Shown one piece after another: positions 24,972 to 33,248 of a DNA stretch of 64,000 nucleotides. Below the pieces are notes generated by a model that saw only the letters and a list, made by a program, of their open reading frames with translations, was not told the origin of the DNA and ran no database searches. This DNA is from Coriobacteriia bacterium (lineage in GTDB: Bacteria > Actinomycetota > Coriobacteriia > Coriobacteriales > UBA8131), in the NCBI GenBank assembly GCA_009783085.1, contig WRHU01000003.1, positions 1 to 64,000 on the forward strand. The letters are read 5' to 3'. A program made the position numbers and the translations under genes. Each line of letters starts with the position of its first letter. Position 1 is the stretch's first letter.

Positions 24972-25224
24972 CCTCATAGATTTCCAAAAAAAGGCATGGG
25001 ACGATTATTTGCATTGGCAAACGCAGGATAAGAAAACACTTCAAAAAATAAACAAGCTTATTCGTGACATTCAACGTTTAGACGGTAAGGGCATCGGGCA
25101 AGCTGAGTTATTAAAGGGTAATCTTGCAGGATTAAAAAGCGTACGTATCGACCAGAGCAACAGGCTCATTTATCGTGTCGAAAAAGAAAGGCTGCAGATA
25201 TTTTCTTGCAGGGGTCATTACTAA
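24964..25224 (+). CDS. yoeB: YoeB/Txe-family mRNA interferase toxin
   Basis: 86 residues, the full family length. The YoeB pattern is clear: AWDDYLHWQTQDKKTLQKIN at the N-terminus, LLKGNLAG, RIDQSNRLIYRV and the C-terminal SCRGHY with the conserved His-Tyr. These proteins bind ribosomes and cleave mRNA in the A site. The Trp-Ser-Arg-Arg segment usual after the Gly is replaced here by LKSVRI. The partner of YoeB is normally a YefM/Phd-type antitoxin; here it is RelB/DinJ-type. Translational overlap of the two genes is typical of such pairs. Confidence 0.88.
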   Translation: MSSLIDFQKKAWDDYLHWQTQDKKTLQKINKLIRDIQRLDGKGIGQAELLKGNLAGLKSVRIDQSNRLIYRVEKERLQIFSCRGHY

Positions 25225-25260
25225 TTTACAAATCAAACGCAGTAGAATGGAGCAATAAGC

Positions 25261-26583
25261 ATGGTAACGGCGGCAGGCAAAACAATATATCTTGACTATG
25301 CGGCAACAGCTCCGTTAGCGCAGGGTGTCTTAGAGGCTATGAAGCCACATCTGAATGAGCAGTTTGCCAACCCCAATGCGCTGTATAAGGCAGGAAAGCA
25401 GGCACGCTTTGCCCTTGAACAATCGCGCGAAAAGCTCGCACATGCCGTAGGTGCTGCACCAGCTGAGCTGGCATTTTGTTCTGGCGGAACCGAAGCAAAC
25501 AATATGGCTCTGGTGGGTATCGCCGAAGCAGTGCGTCGTAGCAGGGGAGCGCAGGCAAATCATATTGTATGTGCTGCCTTTGAGCATCCGTCGGTTCTTG
25601 AAACGGTCAAGGGCCTCAAGCGTGCCAACTTTGAGATAAGTTTTGTGCAGCCAAACCGTGAAGGTTTTATCAGTGTTGAATCACTTAAAAGTGCTATAAA
25701 AAATAGCACAATATTGGTAAGTGTTATGTTGGCGCAAAACGAGATAGGCACTGTCCAGCCTATCTCCGAGTTAGCAGCTGCGGTACACGAGATGGGCAGA
25801 GAACAAGGTCAGGAAACAGACCACGGTAGGGGGCGGCAGACTACGAGCAAGCGCAAGGCGCAGAGTGCGGGACCGCACAAAGGTACTGGCGCGGGATACG
25901 GTGCGCGGCCGCACAAAGGTAGTGGCGCAGGGCAAGGCATTTTATTTCATACCGATGCCGTGCAGGCATTAGGAAAGATACCGGTAAACCTTGCTGCTTT
26001 GGGAGTTGATGCCGCAAGTTTTTCTGCTCACAAGATAGGCGGCCCTAAGGGAGTAGGAATGATATATCTCAAGCGCAAAACGCCGTTTGAGGCGTTGCTC
26101 CGCGGCGGCGGCCAAGAGGCAGGGCGTCGTAGTGGTACGCAAAACGTCGCAGGGGCAGTTGGTTTCGCCGCCGCCGCTAAGCTTGCAACAGACCCGCAGC
26201 GGCTTGCAAAAGAAAGAGAACGCCTCATCAAGCTGCGTGATTCTTTTGCACAAAAGCTCAGCGAGCTTGACCCTCGGGTGCGCTTGAGCGTGCCGCTCGC
26301 CTCCAGCAACTCAACGCACCATCTCCCTAATCTTGTTTCTTGCACCATAGATGGCTTTGAAAGCGAAACCTTGCTTTTGCTCTTTGACGAGGCAGGAATT
26401 GCTGCAAGCGGTGGTTCTGCCTGCTCAACGGGCTCGCTTGAGCCAAGCCCCACGCTGCTTTCCTTAGGCATGTCAAAAGACAGAGCCTACGGTGCTCTGC
26501 GCTTTACCTTGGGCGCTTCGACTGCGCAGCACGACCTCGATAGCTGCCTTGCCGTCCTATCTAATATTCTTGCTCGCCGTTAG
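25261..26583 (+). CDS. Cysteine desulfurase (IscS/NifS class)
   Basis: 440 residues, against ~385-400 in the family. PLP-enzyme features: YLDYAATAPLA at the N-terminus, SGGTEANNMAL, the PLP Lys in SFSAHKIGGPKGVG, RSGTQNVAGAVGF, and the catalytic Cys in ASGGSACSTGSLEPS. It removes sulfur from cysteine for Fe-S clusters and thio-cofactors; nap, ispH and other local enzymes need such clusters. An insertion of ~40 residues near 180-222 carries two copies of a (G/R)PHKG(T/S)GAG motif, apparently a DNA duplication, directly before the FHTDAVQALGK strand. No ribosome-binding site stronger than GGAG is seen. Confidence 0.92.
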   Translation: MVTAAGKTIYLDYAATAPLAQGVLEAMKPHLNEQFANPNALYKAGKQARFALEQSREKLAHAVGAAPAELAFCSGGTEANNMALVGIAEAVRRSRGAQANHIVCAAFEHPSVLETVKGLKRANFEISFVQPNREGFISVESLKSAIKNSTILVSVMLAQNEIGTVQPISELAAAVHEMGREQGQETDHGRGRQTTSKRKAQSAGPHKGTGAGYGARPHKGSGAGQGILFHTDAVQALGKIPVNLAALGVDAASFSAHKIGGPKGVGMIYLKRKTPFEALLRGGGQEAGRRSGTQNVAGAVGFAAAAKLATDPQRLAKERERLIKLRDSFAQKLSELDPRVRLSVPLASSNSTHHLPNLVSCTIDGFESETLLLLFDEAGIAASGGSACSTGSLEPSPTLLSLGMSKDRAYGALRFTLGASTAQHDLDSCLAVLSNILARR

Positions 26584-26740
26584 TCTTTCTCTCGCGCAAA
26601 ACCCCAATACGCCGATATTCTCGCTGTTCATTACCATGCTCTCTGGTATTCTAAAAAGGTGTAAAAACAAACTATGGGATACCAAAACTTTGGACAACGT
26701 ACATACAAAACTTTAGATAAACGAGCAAAATGGAGCTACT

Positions 26741-27628
26741 ATGACTTGCTTTGACGCCCACACCCATACCTATCTTTCAAACCACGGCATTGGCACGGTG
26801 GCAGAAGTGGTCGCCACTGCCGCCGAGCGTGGGCTCAGCCTCGTTGCCCTAACAGAGCATCTGCCCTTGCCGCCAGAGGTCGACCGCAACGGCACTTTTG
26901 CCATGGACGAGGACAAGGTAGACGACTATTTTGCTGCTATTGAGGCGGCGCGTGAGGCTTATCCAGAAATTGAAATCGTCCAGGGCATGGAGATTGACTG
27001 GCGAGCTGGCGCAGAGGACTACCTTCTTAGCAAGCTTGCGGCACTTCCTCGTCCGCTTGAGTTGCTGTTAGGTTCGGTTCACATGCTCACCGACGCCGAG
27101 GGAAACCATTGGGAGTTTGACCACCCTGCCTATATTGACGGCTGGCATGAGCGTGGCGAGGAGCAGGTGTGGGCTCAATATCTTATGTTGTGGATAGAGG
27201 CGGTAAACTCTGCCGTTCCTTTTGATGTTATGACCCACCCCGATTTGCCCAAAAAGCTCGGCTTCAAGCCCGCCTTTGACACGCGGGAGTATTATGCGGC
27301 CATGGCTGAGGCTGCTGCCAAACGTGATGTTATGGTTGAGGTCAATGTGTCGGGTTTGCGCAAGCCCGTTGAGGAGATTTATCCCGCTTCCACACTGCTT
27401 AAGGCTTTTTACGAAGCAGGGGTTTCTTGCACCATAGGCTCAGATGCGCATGACCCTTATGATGTGGCGCTCTTTTTTGATCGAGGTTGCACGCTGTTGC
27501 GCGCGGCAGGTTATACCGAGGTAATTATGCCCCTGCGCTCCGGCGACCGCAAACCCATACTCATTGAAGATTTTGAGGTTTCTTGGCGCAAGGGCCAGTT
27601 GTGCTTGAGTTGTGGAGGTCCTTTATGA
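26741..27628 (+). CDS. hisJ: PHP-family phosphatase, histidinol-phosphatase-like
   Basis: 295 residues. PHP-domain metal motifs: DAHTHTYLS at the N-terminus, LTEHLPLP, QGMEIDW, LLGSVHML, DVMTHPDL, and GSDAHDPYD near the C-terminus. The family includes the HisJ/HisK-type histidinol-phosphatase that completes histidine synthesis; other phosphoesterase roles are possible because no other his gene is nearby. GGAG precedes the ATG. The stop overlaps the next start (ATGA). The 157 bases upstream, after the desulfurase gene, hold a TTGGAC/TTAGAT pair with 17-base spacing but no clear terminator. Confidence 0.82.
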   Translation: MTCFDAHTHTYLSNHGIGTVAEVVATAAERGLSLVALTEHLPLPPEVDRNGTFAMDEDKVDDYFAAIEAAREAYPEIEIVQGMEIDWRAGAEDYLLSKLAALPRPLELLLGSVHMLTDAEGNHWEFDHPAYIDGWHERGEEQVWAQYLMLWIEAVNSAVPFDVMTHPDLPKKLGFKPAFDTREYYAAMAEAAAKRDVMVEVNVSGLRKPVEEIYPASTLLKAFYEAGVSCTIGSDAHDPYDVALFFDRGCTLLRAAGYTEVIMPLRSGDRKPILIEDFEVSWRKGQLCLSCGGPL

Positions 27629-28818
27629 GCGAGCTGAATAAGCAGTTGAATGAGCAGTTGAATAGGCTGCGTGAACAAAGTGAGCTGAATGAGTTGGGGG
27701 AGCTGAGTGCGCCAAATGAACTGAGTACGCCAAGTGAGCTGCGCGAGCATGCAGCCAACGTGATAAAAACAATCGCCGTTCTCGTCAATCCCGTTGCTGG
27801 TTCAGGGCTCGGTGCAAAAACGCTTGTCCAAGCACAAGAGCAGCTGCCCGAGGTGTTTCCTGCGGCGCAGATAGATATTGTCAAAAGCCAGAGCAAAGAG
27901 CATGTTTCCGAGTTTGCAACTACCACCCAAGCCGACCTTCTCATAGTTATTGGCGGCGACGGAACGCTGCACGACGCAGCGCAAGGTCTGCTCACCCGTC
28001 CGCAAAAAGAACGACCACTGGTGACCCTTATCGCCGTTGGTTCGGGCAACGACTACGCACGTACGTTGGGCATCTCGCAAAATCCGCAAGAAGCTTTTGC
28101 CGCTTTGGCACACGCCGTGCCGATAAGAGTTGACGTTGGTTGCTGTACCAGCAACGCAAGCGACACGCCCACCTACTATCTTGAAACTTTGAGTTTTGGT
28201 GTTGATGCAGCGGTGGGGCTTAACACCCATGAGCTGCGCAAAACTACTCGCACTAAGGGTCTGCGTCTTTATGCGCGTGCGGCAATTTCTGCCATTTTTA
28301 CCGAGCTCAAGCCCTACCATGCGGTGTGCAAAATTGACGATGAAACGCTTGAGGACGACCTGCTCATTTGTGCGGTTCAAAACGGCCCCACCTACGGCAG
28401 TGGTTTTAAGGTAGCTCCGCAGGCTTCTATCACCGACGGTTTGCTTAATATCTGCGTTGCTCAGCGCATTGGCACCCTGCGTGCGCTGTATTACCTCACC
28501 CGCATCAAGGCAGGAACGCACGAAACCTTGCCAGCCGTTTCAACGTATGTGGCTCGTCGGTTTGACATCAAGCTTGACCGCGAAGTGCCTATTCAGTGTG
28601 ACGGGGAGCGTTTGCTGGGAACGCAGTTGAGCGTTGAGCTTTTGCCAGCGGCACTTGAGGTGTTGGTGCCCAAGGACTCTCCCGTACTTACTGCTCCTGC
28701 GCAAAAAAGTGCAAATCCCACCTCAGAGCAGCCCGCAGTCATAAGGCCCGCCGCCGAGCCCGCCGCCGAGCCCGCCGCCATAAGGCCCTCCGCCGCAAAG
28801 GACAAGCCTCATGCCTGA
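27625..28818 (+). CDS. Diacylglycerol-kinase-like lipid kinase (DagK/YegS family)
   Basis: 397 residues from the ATG at 27625, which follows GGAGG. The first ~45 residues are a Leu/Glu/Asn-rich repeat (SELNKQLNEQLNRLREQSEL), possibly coiled coil. The kinase domain begins at ~55: VLVNPVAGSGLG, nucleotide-binding VIGGDGTLHDAAQGL, VGSGNDYARTLGI, and the later QNGPTYGSGFKVAPQ. The family phosphorylates diacylglycerol or related lipids, recycling lipid head-group turnover products. The C-terminal ~50 residues contain AAEPAAEPAA repeats. It is coupled to hisJ upstream and overlaps priA by eight bases. Confidence 0.85.
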   Translation: MSELNKQLNEQLNRLREQSELNELGELSAPNELSTPSELREHAANVIKTIAVLVNPVAGSGLGAKTLVQAQEQLPEVFPAAQIDIVKSQSKEHVSEFATTTQADLLIVIGGDGTLHDAAQGLLTRPQKERPLVTLIAVGSGNDYARTLGISQNPQEAFAALAHAVPIRVDVGCCTSNASDTPTYYLETLSFGVDAAVGLNTHELRKTTRTKGLRLYARAAISAIFTELKPYHAVCKIDDETLEDDLLICAVQNGPTYGSGFKVAPQASITDGLLNICVAQRIGTLRALYYLTRIKAGTHETLPAVSTYVARRFDIKLDREVPIQCDGERLLGTQLSVELLPAALEVLVPKDSPVLTAPAQKSANPTSEQPAVIRPAAEPAAEPAAIRPSAAKDKPHA

Positions 28819-31333
28819 GGAGCTCCAGTCCTCTAAAACCGCTCCTGCTCCACAACCGCTTGCCTCATGCTTTGCCCGGGTTATTCTTGACATTCCCACC
28901 CGTGCGCTTGAAACCACCTTTGACTATGCCATACCGCCCGAGCTTGCAAAGACTGCGCAAGTTGGCTGCTGCGTATTGGTTGAGTTCGCCCACCGGCAAT
29001 GTGTGGGATATCTGGTGGAACGTATGCAAAAACCCTCAAAAGGTGTTGATGCCAGTCGCATAAAACCACTGGAAGCGGTGCTTTCCGAACCCTATTTTGA
29101 TGAGGTTTCCGCCGAGCTTGCCCAGTGGATCGCACATGAATATCTCGCACCGCTGAGCGAGGCCATTCGTTTGTTCACGCCGCCCGGCAGCACGCCGCGT
29201 CTTGTGCGCGATGAAAATGAAAACTGGCAGCTTTTGCGCGCGGGCATTGGCGCTGTTGATGACCGCTGGGTGTCATTAACCGAGGAAGGCTTTGATTACG
29301 AGCCACCAGCAAACGCCGCCAAGCAGCGTGCCATCATCGAGGCATTGCGTATTGGCGAGATGCGTGTTGCGGAGCTTTCTGTAAGCATCTCTAATCCTGC
29401 TACTTCGCTTAAGGCCTTGGAGAAACGTGGTGTTATCCGCATAGAAACACGACGACGCTTTAGAGGGACAGCCGCCTATGGCACGGCAGCGTATGGTGCA
29501 GGTGACACATCAGAAAAATCCAGCGACAAAACCCAGCCCTCTGTTTCGTATTCGTACCGCAGTTTTGAAAGTCTTACGTTGACCGAGGGGCAGCAAACGG
29601 CGCTTGATGCTATTTTGGCAACCCAAGAAGGCGACTTCACCTCATTCGAGGCTTCTGCGTTTGGAGCCCCCGCCAAAGAAGCCCCCGCCCCAGAGGCCCC
29701 CTCACCAGAAGCCCCCGTTATTCTCCTTGATGGCGTAACGGGTTCGGGCAAAACCGAGGTTTATTTGCGTGCTATCAAACAGGTGCTCGACAAGGGTGGC
29801 AGCGCAGTGGTGCTGGTGCCCGAAATCTCCCTTACTCCCCAAACGGTTGCACGCTTTCGCTCACGCTTTGGTACAACGGTTGCGGTTTTACATTCACGCC
29901 TTTCTGCGGGTGAGCGTTTTGATCAGTGGGATCGTATTCGCACAGGGGACGCTCGGGTAGTAGTGGGCGCACGTTCGGCATTGTTTGCACCCTTGCATGA
30001 CCTCAAGCTCATTATTATCGACGAGGAACACGAGGGCACCTACAAGCAAAGTTCCTCGCCACGCTACGTAACACGCGACGTTGCCGCCCGGCTTGCCTCT
30101 AAACGAGGGGCAACACTTGTTTTGGGCTCGGCAACACCCTCGTTTGAAACGCTTGCGCATTGTGAGGCGCAGGAACTCAAAAAAACAGAGGATAAACAGG
30201 GGCGGGAAGGGGAGAGCAAAAAGTGTGACAAAATCGTACCGTCCCCTTGGAGGCGCATTGAGCTCCCGCATCGTGCGTCGGGAAAATCGCTGCCTCCCAT
30301 TCAAGTGGTCAACCTTTCAGCTGAGTTTCATGCGGGCAACAAGAGTATGTTTTCGTCCGTATTGAAGCAGGAACTTCAAAAAGTTATCGAGAAAAAAGAA
30401 AAAGCAGTCATCTTGCTTAACAAGCGTGGCTTTGCGTCCTTTTTGCTGTGCCGCGACTGTGGATACGTGCCCATGTGCGAAAACTGCACCACCTCGCTTA
30501 CCTATCATGCCCGCCCGCCGCGACTCATCTGCCATCACTGCGGCGCAACACACACGCCTCCAAAAACTTGTCCTGAATGTGAAAGCCCCTATTTCAAGGA
30601 GCTTGGTCCCGGCACGCAGTTTGCCGAGGAGCAGATGAAAGCGTTCCTTGCGCCCGATACACCCATCGTTCGCATGGACGCCGATACCACCCGCGGCAAA
30701 GCAGGTCATGAGAAGTGCCTCGATGCCTTTATTGGAGCAAGTCACGGTGTTTTGCTCGGAACGCAGATGATTGCCAAAGGGCTGGACTTTCCTGAAGTCA
30801 CGCTCGTAGGCGTGCTGGTTGCCGATACCACGCTTAAGTTCCCTGATTATCGTGCTGCCGAGCGCACGTTTCAGCTGCTTGAACAGGTAGCAGGCAGGGC
30901 AGGGCGTGCCGAGAAAGACGGACGTGTTATTGTGCAGACCTACTGGCCCGACCATCTTGCCATTCGCGCCGCTGCCTCCCACAATCGCAACCTTCTTTTT
31001 GACGAAGAGCGTACCGTGCGCAAGGAGCTTGGTTATCCTCCTTACGGCAGGCTTGCCGACATTTTAATATGGGGAAAAAGTCAGCAACAGGTACAACAGC
31101 AAACTGTCCTTCTTGCCGAGGCGCTGCAAGCAATTATTCCGCCCGAATGGCAGCTCTTGGGCCCCAGCCCGTGTTTGCTCTCAAAGCGACAAGGCGACTA
31201 TCGCTGGCATATACTCATAAAAGCTCCCTTAGGAGCGGACATTCCTGGTGTTATCTCTCCCGTTTTGCGCAGCCACAAGATGCCCGAGGGCGTACGCCTT
31301 GCCGCCAACGTTGACCCCTATGACATGATTTAG
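28811..31333 (+). CDS. priA: Primosomal protein N' (PriA replication-restart helicase)
   Basis: 840 residues. The 3'-DNA-end binding domain is N-terminal. Helicase motifs are LLDGVTGSGKTEVYLRAI (Walker A), IIIDEEHEGTYKQ (DEEH), LGSATPSFETLA, and QVAGRAGRAEKDGRV. The zinc-binding domain shows CRDCGYVPMCENC and CHHCGATHTPPKTCPEC. It reloads the replisome at stalled forks. Two departures: an Ala/Pro/Glu insertion (EAPAPEAPSPEAP) immediately before the Walker A strand, and ~20 extra residues between LGSATPSFETLA and the next conserved strand, of which KKCDKIVPSPW comes from one arm of the dispersed palindromic repeat. Confidence 0.95.
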   Translation: MPEELQSSKTAPAPQPLASCFARVILDIPTRALETTFDYAIPPELAKTAQVGCCVLVEFAHRQCVGYLVERMQKPSKGVDASRIKPLEAVLSEPYFDEVSAELAQWIAHEYLAPLSEAIRLFTPPGSTPRLVRDENENWQLLRAGIGAVDDRWVSLTEEGFDYEPPANAAKQRAIIEALRIGEMRVAELSVSISNPATSLKALEKRGVIRIETRRRFRGTAAYGTAAYGAGDTSEKSSDKTQPSVSYSYRSFESLTLTEGQQTALDAILATQEGDFTSFEASAFGAPAKEAPAPEAPSPEAPVILLDGVTGSGKTEVYLRAIKQVLDKGGSAVVLVPEISLTPQTVARFRSRFGTTVAVLHSRLSAGERFDQWDRIRTGDARVVVGARSALFAPLHDLKLIIIDEEHEGTYKQSSSPRYVTRDVAARLASKRGATLVLGSATPSFETLAHCEAQELKKTEDKQGREGESKKCDKIVPSPWRRIELPHRASGKSLPPIQVVNLSAEFHAGNKSMFSSVLKQELQKVIEKKEKAVILLNKRGFASFLLCRDCGYVPMCENCTTSLTYHARPPRLICHHCGATHTPPKTCPECESPYFKELGPGTQFAEEQMKAFLAPDTPIVRMDADTTRGKAGHEKCLDAFIGASHGVLLGTQMIAKGLDFPEVTLVGVLVADTTLKFPDYRAAERTFQLLEQVAGRAGRAEKDGRVIVQTYWPDHLAIRAAASHNRNLLFDEERTVRKELGYPPYGRLADILIWGKSQQQVQQQTVLLAEALQAIIPPEWQLLGPSPCLLSKRQGDYRWHILIKAPLGADIPGVISPVLRSHKMPEGVRLAANVDPYDMI
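30224..30246 (-). repeat. Full repeat arm inside priA
   Basis: A perfect 23-base copy of the arm (reverse complement begins GGGGACGGTACGATTTTGTC). Here it is read in a different frame from the aroA and DUF512 copies, giving CDKIVPSP. No second arm is nearby. Confidence 0.88.
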
Positions 31334-31436
31334 CAATAAAGTTTTGAATAACCAATTGAATCCGCCAGCGCCCTCGCCAGCGCCCGCCTCTATACCCACC
31401 GTGCAATTGCCCTTAGGTCTGCAATAAAACTTGCCA

Positions 31437-31465
31437 TTGCGCCCACAGCACGGGCATTATATACT
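31437..31465 (+). promoter_or_regulatory. Promoter of the beta-lactamase-fold surface hydrolase
   Basis: TTGCGC (31437-31442), 17 bases, TATACT (31460-31465). The -10 is the start of an exact 11-base tandem duplication (TATACTGATGG, 31460-31470 and 31471-31481), so a second -10 is available 11 bases downstream. The gene starts ~80 bases later. Confidence 0.6.
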
Positions 31466-31551
31466 GATGGTATACTGATGGCACGCAGTTATGGTGTCTG
31501 AATGGGTGGCACCCTACAAGGGTCTGTTAACAGGTGGAGGGAACAAAAAAA

Positions 31552-32631
31552 ATGGGAAAAAGGATAGCAAGAAATACCGTGTGTTTTGTGGTTGTTTTTT
31601 CGCTCCTCTTAAGCGGAACCTTTGCTTGTGCAACCCAAGAAGCTGCTGAACAGCCTCCCTCCGAAAGCCCAGCAGAGCAAGCTCCAGACAACGATACGCA
31701 ACCAGTTCTCTCTGGTTGGGTTGTCAAAGGAAAGCACAAGTATTATTACTATAATGGGCAAAAACTCACGGGCTGGCAGAAAATTGCTAAGAAAAAGTAT
31801 TACTTCAATAAAAAGGGGCAACTGCAGACCAATAAGATGATTTCAAAGAATAAGTATGTCAACAAAAAAGGTGTACTCATCGACAAAAAGTATATTTTCA
31901 AGCACGGAAAAAAGGGCCTAAAGCCCCTCGAGAAAAAACTCAAAAAGATGACCTCACAATACGGCGGCACCCATTCCATTTATGTCAAAAATCTTGATAC
32001 CAACGAGTACCTGGTGATAAACAACCAACAGCTATACCCTGCCAGTGTCATCAAGGTTTTTACTATGGGGTGTACCTATGAGCGGATAGAAAAGAAAAAG
32101 TTCAAGAAAACAACTCAGGTTAAAAGCTGGCTCAATAGCATGATTACCGTGAGCAGCAACGACTCCTACAACCTTTTGATACAAAAAATTGGCAACGGCA
32201 GCATTTATAAAGGCACTGACAGGCTCAATGCGTTTTGCCAAAAGCATGGCTACACCAAAACAACGGGTCACGGAACGCTTCATCCGAGCTATTTTGAACC
32301 TCAATTCAACGGTTATTCATACACTACCTCAAAGGATTGTGGACATATTATGGAAGATATTTGGCGCGGCACCCTGGTGAGCGAAGCAGCGTCAAAAGAG
32401 ATGCTCGGCATACTCAAAAAGCAAACATTTAGAGACTCGATACCCGCAGGGCTGCCCCGGGGGATACGGTGTGCCAATAAAACAGGTTCCATTCCAGGCA
32501 TTGACCATGACGCTGCGATTGTTTTTGGCAAAAAGACCAACTACGTTATTGTGGTTTTGACCAAAGACGACGGAGCAGCTATTGCGCACACCAAAAGTAT
32601 TTCAAAAGCAGTGTACAAATACCTGAACTAA
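31552..32631 (+). CDS. Surface serine hydrolase (class A beta-lactamase fold) with wall-binding repeats
   Basis: 359 residues. An N-terminal signal (CFVVVFSLLLSGTFACA) ends in a poor lipobox, so cleavage by signal peptidase I or II is open. Residues ~55-120 hold choline-binding-like repeats rich in Tyr, Gly and Lys (YYYYNGQKLTGWQKI, KYYFNKKGQL). The catalytic domain has SxxK (PASVIKVF), SND (SSNDSYN) and KTG (CANKTGSIPG) motifs. These proteins act on penicillin-like or peptidoglycan substrates; whether this one is a resistance enzyme or a wall-modifying carboxypeptidase is not decided. GGAGGG lies nine bases before the ATG, so a GTG at 31534 is rejected. Very Lys-rich, unlike neighbours. Confidence 0.8.
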   Translation: MGKRIARNTVCFVVVFSLLLSGTFACATQEAAEQPPSESPAEQAPDNDTQPVLSGWVVKGKHKYYYYNGQKLTGWQKIAKKKYYFNKKGQLQTNKMISKNKYVNKKGVLIDKKYIFKHGKKGLKPLEKKLKKMTSQYGGTHSIYVKNLDTNEYLVINNQQLYPASVIKVFTMGCTYERIEKKKFKKTTQVKSWLNSMITVSSNDSYNLLIQKIGNGSIYKGTDRLNAFCQKHGYTKTTGHGTLHPSYFEPQFNGYSYTTSKDCGHIMEDIWRGTLVSEAASKEMLGILKKQTFRDSIPAGLPRGIRCANKTGSIPGIDHDAAIVFGKKTNYVIVVLTKDDGAAIAHTKSISKAVYKYLN

Positions 32632-32875
32632 TACCCTGAATTAGGAGTGTCGAGCCGAGCGTTACCATCTCGCCTGCCTGAGCGAACCAAGCGTATTCAA
32701 TCTAATAGATATGTTTAATGCTGAACAGCAGCCCTTTTGCTGCCATGCTTCGCTTGGGCAAAGCACGCCCAAACCCGCCAAAAATACCCTGTTCTTACCT
32801 CATTTGCCGCCACACTGAAATTATCAAAAACCTATTTTATCAGGGAAAATGCCGTTCATACGGACAGATGGTTTC
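32632..32875. other. Intergenic region after the serine hydrolase
   Basis: No gene is supported. A GCAGCCC/GGGCTGC-like imperfect hairpin near 32726-32745 (CAGCAGCCCTTTTGCTGCC) could form but lacks a U-tract. No repeat family member was seen here. Confidence 0.4.
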
Positions 32876-32904
32876 TTGACGAGCATAATACAGTGGCGTA
32901 CTAT
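32876..32904 (+). promoter_or_regulatory. Promoter of the giant surface-protein gene
   Basis: TTGACG (32876-32881), 17 bases, TACTAT (32899-32904). Transcription from ~32911 would give a leader of about 340 bases, unusually long, that contains the A-rich repeat tract. Confidence 0.55.
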
Positions 32905-33022
32905 GATTAACAGGAACCGCGCGCACACGTTAACCGAGGTCAGCTCCAAAAAAGCTGCATTACTAAAAGACCAAGCGCGGGTAATAGCTACAAAGAAAAC
33001 GAGAAAAAAATCGTAACAGGAA

Positions 33023-33125
33023 TACGACGCAAAACACGAAACAGAACACGAAACAAAATACGACGCAAACAGAAACGCAAACAGAAACGCTAAACAGAAA
33101 CGCAAAACAGAAACTTGAGCACAAA
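33023..33125 (+). repeat. A-rich tandem repeat in the leader of the giant gene
   Basis: Degenerate tandem copies of CGCAAACAGAAA and CACGAAACA-like units, almost free of T, occupy the middle of the untranslated leader. The tract should be unstructured RNA. Similar A-rich sequence continues at lower order to ~33215. Confidence 0.7.
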
Positions 33126-33248
33126 ACAAGTAGCCAGAAAGAAAATCGACAAGAAAAAAAACAGGGAAGAAGAATGGTGGCGTATAAAAACGCTCCGTAG
33201 CAAAAAAAACGACGCTCAGGGAACGCGTCCAAAACGGGGAGGTTAGAC

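Noticed and set aside
31500-31531. GGGTGGCACC resembling the T-box antiterminator sequence upstream of the serine hydrolase
   Set aside because: No stem I structure, terminator/antiterminator pair or aminoacyl-related gene accompanies it, and the bases after ACC do not fit the T-box consensus.
32902-33018. A 38-codon basic open frame between the giant-gene promoter and its A-rich leader
   Set aside because: No ribosome-binding site, and its ATG overlaps the predicted -10 element, upstream of the expected transcript start.
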